Below are positions 23,779-28,019 of a stretch of 28,019 nt of DNA, one piece after another. How positions within the stretch are numbered: the stretch's first letter is position 1; each line of letters opens with the position of its first letter. The notes beneath the pieces were generated by a model. The model made no database searches, was not told the origin of the DNA, and saw only the letters and a program-made list of their open reading frames with translations. Source of the DNA: CAUZJO01 sp963580245. GTDB lineage: Bacteria > Sumerlaeota > Sumerlaeia > MVZB01. Location: contig CAUZJO010000060.1 in the NCBI GenBank assembly GCA_963580245.1, forward strand, positions 1 to 28,019. Reading direction: 5' to 3'. A program made the position numbers and the translations under genes.

Positions 23779-24552
23779 TCAAGCCTCGGGGTTCTCTTTC
23801 AGGGCCGCCAGGGCGGCGTTGACCGCTTGAAAGATCATCGCGTTGTCCTGGGCGTAACTGATGAACTTGAACCCCCGCTTGCGCTGCTCGATCAACTGCT
23901 CGGGCGAGAAGGCGTGGTTCCCGATCGCCACGCCTGTCTTCTTACTGACCTCCAACATTTTCTCGACGATCTTTTCCACTTCCTTGTGGGGCTGCTTGAA
24001 GGGGTCAAGCCCCAGCGACAGACATAGATCCATCGGCCCCAGGTGGATAACATCGATGCCGGGCACCGCGGCGATCTCCTCGAGGTTCTCCACCATCTCC
24101 TTGGTCTCGATGATCAGAGAGACGATGATGTTATCGTTCGCCGTGCGGAAATATTCCTCGGCATTGTAGCCGTATTGCGCCGCCCGGAACGGCCCATAGC
24201 CGCGCGTCCCCTCGGGCGGAAAGCGGGTCGCGCTGACGACCTCCGCGGCTTCGGCGGCGGTCCGCACCAACGGCACGACGATCCCCATCGCCCCAATATC
24301 CAGCGAGCGCTGAATCCAGACCTTATCGTGCGCCGGCAGACGGACCAGCGGGACGGTGTCGGTCCCCTTGATCGCCATCAGGATCCGCTCGGTCTGCGGG
24401 ATGTCGACGGCGCTGTGTTCGGTCTCGATGACCAACCATTCGAGCCCCGAGTTGGCCAGCAGCTCCGCGGCGTTGGGACTCCCCAACCCCAAAAAACACC
24501 CCACCGACGACTCCCCGCGCAGGATTTTTTGCCGCACTTTGTTGGTGAACAT
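23779..24552 (-). CDS. HpcH/HpaI-family aldolase, second copy
   Basis: It has 257 residues from ATG 24552; the frame opens 15 codons earlier but GGGG lies 6 nt from this ATG. Conserved residues line up exactly with the first copy: His46 (ETEHS), Arg71, Glu149 (IIET) and Asp175 (GPMDL), so catalysis is likely intact. FPPEGTRGYGPFR is the family loop. The two copies are clearly divergent, so different substrates are expected rather than a recent duplication. It has its own promoter at 24751-24778 and probably leads the aldolase-DUF6786-SGNH-M24 gene row. A bacterial 2,4-dihydroxyhept-2-ene-dioate aldolase-like role is possible. Confidence 0.9.
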   Translation of the reverse strand: MFTNKVRQKILRGESSVGCFLGLGSPNAAELLANSGLEWLVIETEHSAVDIPQTERILMAIKGTDTVPLVRLPAHDKVWIQRSLDIGAMGIVVPLVRTAAEAAEVVSATRFPPEGTRGYGPFRAAQYGYNAEEYFRTANDNIIVSLIIETKEMVENLEEIAAVPGIDVIHLGPMDLCLSLGLDPFKQPHKEVEKIVEKMLEVSKKTGVAIGNHAFSPEQLIEQRKRGFKFISYAQDNAMIFQAVNAALAALKENPEA

Positions 24553-24750
24553 CGCGAACCCCATTCCTCGGAGGCGCGGCGGTTCGAAACCAGCCAACCG
24601 CGCCCAACGTGTGATCGAATCCTAGGGAGAAACCCGGAAAAGATACTCTCTCCCGATTCCACGGTCCCTTCGCCCAATCGGATAACTACCCTCCAACATA
24701 CCTGACGAATCCGCGCCGTCAACCTGAATTAACGCGCGGCGCGCCGGCAC

Positions 24751-24778
24751 CGTATATTTGCAAGTCAACGCAAGTCAA
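24751..24778 (-). promoter_or_regulatory. Promoter with tandem direct repeat, second aldolase gene
   Basis: TTGACT (24773-24778) and TATACG (24751-24756) are 16 bp apart. A tandem 10-bp repeat TTGACTTGCR, twice, covers 24759-24778 and therefore the -35 and spacer. This is where a tandem-binding regulator could sit. The predicted leader is about 190 nt. Confidence 0.6.
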
Positions 24779-24873
24779 AAAGGAGGGAAACGAGAGGGGG
24801 TATGCTTCAGTTGTTGGTGGAAACGCCGCTTCAATGCAAGGTGCCCTTCTGGTCCTTGGTCGGCTCTCGGCTT

Positions 24874-24996
24874 TCGGCTCTCGGCTCCCGTCCTCGTCCC
24901 TCGTAATCGGCCTTATTCTCGGGTCGCAATCGAGGTGGGGAATAAAGATGAATGCGAATACGATTACGAGGGACGAGGACGGGAGCCGAGAGCCGA
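24874..24996. repeat. Dispersed repeat element copy B: 36-bp perfect inverted repeat
   Basis: The arm 24874-24909 recurs inverted at 24961-24996 without mismatch, around a 51-bp centre. The inner boundary reads CCCTCGTAATCG / CGATTACGAGGG and the outer part is TCGGCTCTCGGCTCC. The centre contains CAATCGAGGTGGG (24927-24939), which is the reverse complement of the centre of copy A. No gene is seen in the rest of the 24598-25139 gap apart from the aldolase promoter. Confidence 0.85.
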
Positions 24997-25139
24997 CCTG
25001 AAAGACTGCGGCGGGCAACAAGCCTATCCCGCAAGCCAAGCTTCGGGTCTCTCCTAATCGTCTTGTCCGGGTCTTGCGACGCCGGGCTTTCTCCGTGTAA
25101 ATCCGTCCAATGCGTAAAATCAGCGTTCAATTTTTGCTT

Positions 25140-26645
25140 TCAATCCAGTCCCGCCTCGGCCATCTCGACGGCCTTGAGCATCGCTCGGGCCTTGTTGCAC
25201 GTCTCGTCGTATTCGTTGGCCGGGACGCTGTCGGCCACGATACCGGCCCCCGCCTGGACGTAAACCCGATGCCCCTTGATCACGACCGTCCGGATCGTGA
25301 TGCAGGTATCGAGGTTGCCGTCGAAGCCGAGGTAGCCGACGCTCCCGGCGTAGGGCCCGCGCCGCACGTTTTCGATCTCGTCGATGATCTCCATGGCGCG
25401 GATTTTGGGGGCCCCGCTGACCGTGCCGCAGGGAAAGGTCGCCGCCAGCGCGTCGTAGGGGTCCATCCCCGCCTTGAGCCGCCCGCGCACGTTGCTCACG
25501 ATATGCATGACGTGGCTATAGCGTTCGATGACCATCAGGTCGTCGGCGTGGACGCTGCCGGGCTGGGCGACGCGTCCCACGTCGTTGCGGCCCAGGTCGA
25601 CCAACATGATGTGTTCGGCGCGCTCCTTGGGATCGGCCAGGAGGCTTTTCTCCAGCGCGAGGTCCTCCGGGCCGGTCAGTCCGCGCGGTCGCGTGCCGGC
25701 AATGGGCCGCACGATCACCTCGCCATCCACCACGCGCACGAGAATTTCGGGGCTCGATCCGGCAAGTTGCAGGTCGCCGAACTTGAGGAAGAAGTTGTAG
25801 GGCGAGGGGTTGACCGCTCGCAGTGCGCGGTAGATGTCGAACGGGTCGCCGTGATACGGCTTGCTGAACCGCTGACTGATCACGACCTGGAAGGCGTCGC
25901 CGGCGGCGATGTACTCCTTGACGCGCTCGACGCCCGCCTCGAACTCCTCGCGGGTGAAGTTCGAGGATAATTCATGGGCACCGCCGTCCACGTCTGGCCC
26001 CATCTTGGCGCTCGAGATGCTGTTGCGTTCGATGCGTGGGGTGCGCAGGCGCTCGGCCATCAGTTCGATCTTGTGGATCGCCCCATCGTAGGCCTTGCGC
26101 GCGTCGTCGGTCACGTGGGCGTTGGCCAGCAGGATCGTGCGGTGACGCACGTGATCGAAAATCGCCAGCTTATCGCTGATCATGAAACAGCAGTCGGGGA
26201 GTTGCAGGTCGTCGGGGTTGTCGTCGGGGATGCGCTCGAAGTTGCGCACGACGTCATAGGCCAGGTAGCCCACGCCGCCGCCGATGAAAGGTGGCAACGC
26301 GGGATCGGGGGTGGGCCGGTAGCGCTGCATGAAATCGCGCATGAATTCGAGCGGGTTGGCCGGCTTCTCGACGACCTGCTCGTCGACCCCGAAGTAACTG
26401 ATGTCGATTTCCCGTCCGCGCCCACGGATGACGATCTCGGGATTAAAGCCGATGAACGAATAACGCCCGACGTTCTCGCCTTGCTCGACGCTTTCGAGCA
26501 GGAAACCGTAATCCCCGTCCACCAGCTTGCGAAAGACCGAGACCGGCGTCTCCATATCGGCCAGAATCTCGGCCCAAACCGGAATGAGGTTCCCCTCCCG
26601 GCAGTGCCGCTTAAAGGTTTCGAAGTCGGGTTGGATTTCGAGCAT
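25140..26645 (-). CDS. trpE: Anthranilate synthase component I
   Basis: This 501-residue enzyme converts chorismate to anthranilate with the glutamine amidotransferase subunit TrpG. LLES (49-52) is the tryptophan-feedback motif. The chorismate-binding region has PIAGTRPRG, DLGRNDVGRV, HVMHIVSNVRG, FPCGTVSGAPKIRAMEII and GAGIVADSVPANEYDETCNKA, all conserved. No trpG or other trp gene is adjacent in this window. No leader peptide or attenuator was recognised in the 146-bp gap upstream. Para-aminobenzoate synthase PabB is the alternative, but length and LLES favour TrpE. Confidence 0.95.
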   Translation of the reverse strand: MLEIQPDFETFKRHCREGNLIPVWAEILADMETPVSVFRKLVDGDYGFLLESVEQGENVGRYSFIGFNPEIVIRGRGREIDISYFGVDEQVVEKPANPLEFMRDFMQRYRPTPDPALPPFIGGGVGYLAYDVVRNFERIPDDNPDDLQLPDCCFMISDKLAIFDHVRHRTILLANAHVTDDARKAYDGAIHKIELMAERLRTPRIERNSISSAKMGPDVDGGAHELSSNFTREEFEAGVERVKEYIAAGDAFQVVISQRFSKPYHGDPFDIYRALRAVNPSPYNFFLKFGDLQLAGSSPEILVRVVDGEVIVRPIAGTRPRGLTGPEDLALEKSLLADPKERAEHIMLVDLGRNDVGRVAQPGSVHADDLMVIERYSHVMHIVSNVRGRLKAGMDPYDALAATFPCGTVSGAPKIRAMEIIDEIENVRRGPYAGSVGYLGFDGNLDTCITIRTVVIKGHRVYVQAGAGIVADSVPANEYDETCNKARAMLKAVEMAEAGLD

Positions 26646-26791
26646 GGATTCGGGTCTGTCGGGTGTCGGGTAATAGAATTTCAGCCGGCGAGCGCCAACC
26701 TCTCCCGTCGCCGCCGGAGTTCCAGAAGGTTATAAACGAATCCCCTTAATGATTCACCCGAAACCCGAGACCCAATCCCCGAAACCCGACC

Positions 26792-27487
26792 TCAATCCCT
26801 CCGCCCAAAAATCAGCATCGCGTAGTAGAGCAGGTGGAGGATGGCGGTGATGGTGGCCGCGACGTAAGTCATGGCGGCGGCGTTGAGGACCCGCGACACG
26901 CCGGCGGTCTCCTGGGGACCATGGACCAGTCCGAGCTGCGTCACCATTTGCTTGGCCCGTGTCGATGCGTTGAATTCGACCGGCAGATTGACGAGCTGAA
27001 AGACAACGACCACGCCGAACAGGACGAGGCCGACTAGTGCCAGGCCCGTCCAATTTAGAAAGAAGCCAACAACGATCAGGATCATCCCCAGGTTCGAACC
27101 GAGGCCGGCGGTCGGCACGATCGCATTGCGCAAGACCAGCGGGGCGTAGTTCTTGGCGTCCTGCACGGCGTGGCCCGCTTCGTGGCAAGCCACCCCGATC
27201 GCCGCAATGCTGCGTTCATCGTGGATTTGGGGGCTCAGGCGCAGGACTTTCTTGCGCGGATCATAGTGATCCGAAAGGAACCCCGAGACCCGCTCGATCC
27301 CGACCCGGCGATCCAACCCGGCGGCGCGCAGCATCTCATGGGCCGCCTGGGCTCCCGTGAGCCCCGAACTGGCCGGCACGTGGCTGTATTTGGAAATGGC
27401 ACCCTTGACCATTCCCTGGGCGAGCATGCCGATCACCAACGAAGGCAAAAAGACAAAGAGGAAGAAATTCGAGTCGAGCAGCCACAT
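26792..27487 (-). CDS. Membrane zinc metalloprotease, YugP family
   Basis: It has 231 residues from ATG 27487 with AAGGAG about 8 nt upstream; the first 25 codons of the open frame are rejected. A membrane segment at the N-terminus (FFLFVFLPSLVIGMLAQG) precedes the DUF zinc-protease core. HEAGH (102-106) is the zinc-binding HExxH motif. Three further hydrophobic segments follow (about 120-140, 145-165 and 205-225), with NLPVEFNAS typical of the family. Its role in bacteria is largely uncharacterised. A likely promoter lies at 27574-27602. Confidence 0.9.
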   Translation of the reverse strand: MWLLDSNFFLFVFLPSLVIGMLAQGMVKGAISKYSHVPASSGLTGAQAAHEMLRAAGLDRRVGIERVSGFLSDHYDPRKKVLRLSPQIHDERSIAAIGVACHEAGHAVQDAKNYAPLVLRNAIVPTAGLGSNLGMILIVVGFFLNWTGLALVGLVLFGVVVVFQLVNLPVEFNASTRAKQMVTQLGLVHGPQETAGVSRVLNAAAMTYVAATITAILHLLYYAMLIFGRRD

Positions 27488-27573
27488 GGGTTCAGTCTCC
27501 TTCAGTGATCCGCGTGGGGCGAGCCTACTTGAGTAGCCCCCTCCATCGCGAGGAACCACCACGCCCTCGCGCG

Positions 27574-27602
27574 AGTATGATAGTACCCCAAGTGTCGAGC
27601 AA
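27574..27602 (-). promoter_or_regulatory. Possible promoter of the YugP-like gene
   Basis: TTGCTC (27597-27602, minus strand) and CATACT (27574-27579) are 17 bp apart. The match is moderate. The perfect palindrome CTCGCGCGAG lies at the predicted start region. Confidence 0.45.
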
Positions 27603-27743
27603 TCGCCACGCCAAACGAACCTGATGACCGTTCGCCTCGCCCAGTTCGGCCAAACTCTAGCAAAATCAATTCTCTAAGACGACGCGTGGATCGCTTGGGA
27701 CGTGCGCAAGAGTCCGGTTCAGAGGCGCCAGATTGGGGTGGTG

Positions 27744-27768
27744 TGACGGAATGACACCATTCCGGTCA
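27744..27768. repeat. Inverted repeat downstream of tuf
   Basis: TGACGGAATG-ACAC-CATTCCGGTCA forms a hairpin with one bulged base. It is not followed by a T-run on either strand, so it may be a protein-binding site or an mRNA structure. Confidence 0.4.
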
Positions 27769-27833
27769 GCGGGCCGAATGGGTAGAGCAAGAGGACCGTC
27801 GATTTAGAAAGCGTTTCGAGATGGTTGCCATGC

Positions 27834-27860
27834 AAAAGGCGGCCCCTTCGCGAGGCCGCC
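27834..27860 (-). terminator. Rho-independent terminator of tuf
   Basis: On the minus strand GGCGGCC (27854-27860) pairs with GGCCGCC (27838-27844) around a 9-nt loop and is followed by TTTT. It lies about 30 nt past the tuf stop. Confidence 0.8.
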
Positions 27861-27890
27861 CGGAATATCGCATGCGTGGTTCCCCGAGAT

Positions 27891-28019
27891 TCACTCAAGA
27901 ATCTTCCCCACCACGCCCGCGCCGACGGTGCGGCCGCCTTCGCGGATCGCGAAGCGGAGGCCCTCCTCCATCGCGATCGGGCAGATCAGCTCGCCCTTGA
28001 GCACGATGTTGTCGCCCGG
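27891..28019 (-). CDS. tuf: Elongation factor Tu, C-terminal end (partial)
   Basis: The last 42 codons of tuf are present: PGDNIVLKGELICPIAMEEG, then LRFAIREGGRTVGAGVV, then GKILE and TGA. This is the invariant end of EF-Tu domain III. EF-Tu delivers aminoacyl-tRNA to the ribosome. The rest of the gene is off the right edge. A terminator follows at 27834-27860, so tuf is the end of its transcription unit. Confidence 0.95.
   Translation of the reverse strand, partial: PGDNIVLKGELICPIAMEEGLRFAIREGGRTVGAGVVGKILE

Noticed and set aside
27089..27104. GGTTCGAACC resembling a tRNA T-arm
   Set aside because: It lies within the YugP-type gene, and no acceptor stem or anticodon arm can be placed around it.

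Overview
This is a window of roughly 60% GC, apparently from the chromosome of a flagellated, Gram-negative-type bacterium. The flagellar switch genes (fliL-fliM-fliN), a heptose-nucleotide gene (hldE C-terminal type), phosphatidylserine synthase, trpE and tuf are all housekeeping genes. The many secreted or sugar-related orphan families, the large SRP RNA with an Alu domain and the dispersed intergenic repeats suggest a deep-branching phylum of the Planctomycetota / Sumerlaeota / Hydrogenedentota sort. That placement is inference and cannot be settled from this window.

Layout. 1-336 is the end of an IS5-like insertion sequence whose transposase runs off the left edge. 437-2461 (minus) is fliL-fliM-fliN. 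2462-3022 holds at most one small uncertain gene. 3023-5184 (minus) is pssA-rsmB, with a 4-nt start/stop overlap. 5383-6735 (minus) is a polytopic membrane protein, divergent from a plus-strand pair at 6835-10581: a secreted beta-propeller-like protein and a four-module beta-sandwich protein. These two share one reading frame and are split by a single TAA. 10633-13179 (minus) is a phosphonate-type ABC transporter, phnD plus a natural fusion of the ATPase (PhnC) and permease (PhnE). 13359-13871 is hldE/rfaE2. 14071-14371 (minus) is a large bacterial SRP RNA. 14475-15323 is a predicted exported isochorismatase-family hydrolase.

15728-24552 (minus) is a catabolic block. It contains an MFS sugar porter, an HpcH/HpaI aldolase, a 2-hydroxyacid dehydrogenase and an SDR, which form one probable operon with a good sigma70-type promoter. 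Upstream of it lie a second HpcH/HpaI aldolase with its own promoter, a mutarotase-like DUF6786-type protein, an exported SGNH hydrolase and an M24 metallopeptidase. The simplest reading is uptake and oxidation/retro-aldol cleavage of a sugar acid, but the substrate cannot be read from sequence. 25140-26645 is trpE, 26792-27487 a YugP-type membrane zinc protease, and 27891-28019 the C-terminus of EF-Tu with its terminator.

The gaps between transcription units carry several repeat families: a 36-bp perfect inverted repeat and a related copy, a 24-bp inverted repeat beside the SRP gene, and paired REP-like hairpins. The strongest discoveries are the SRP RNA, the PhnC-PhnE fusion, the stop-split secreted protein pair, the repeat families and the duplicated aldolase catabolic block. 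I found no CRISPR array, tRNA, rRNA or prophage.
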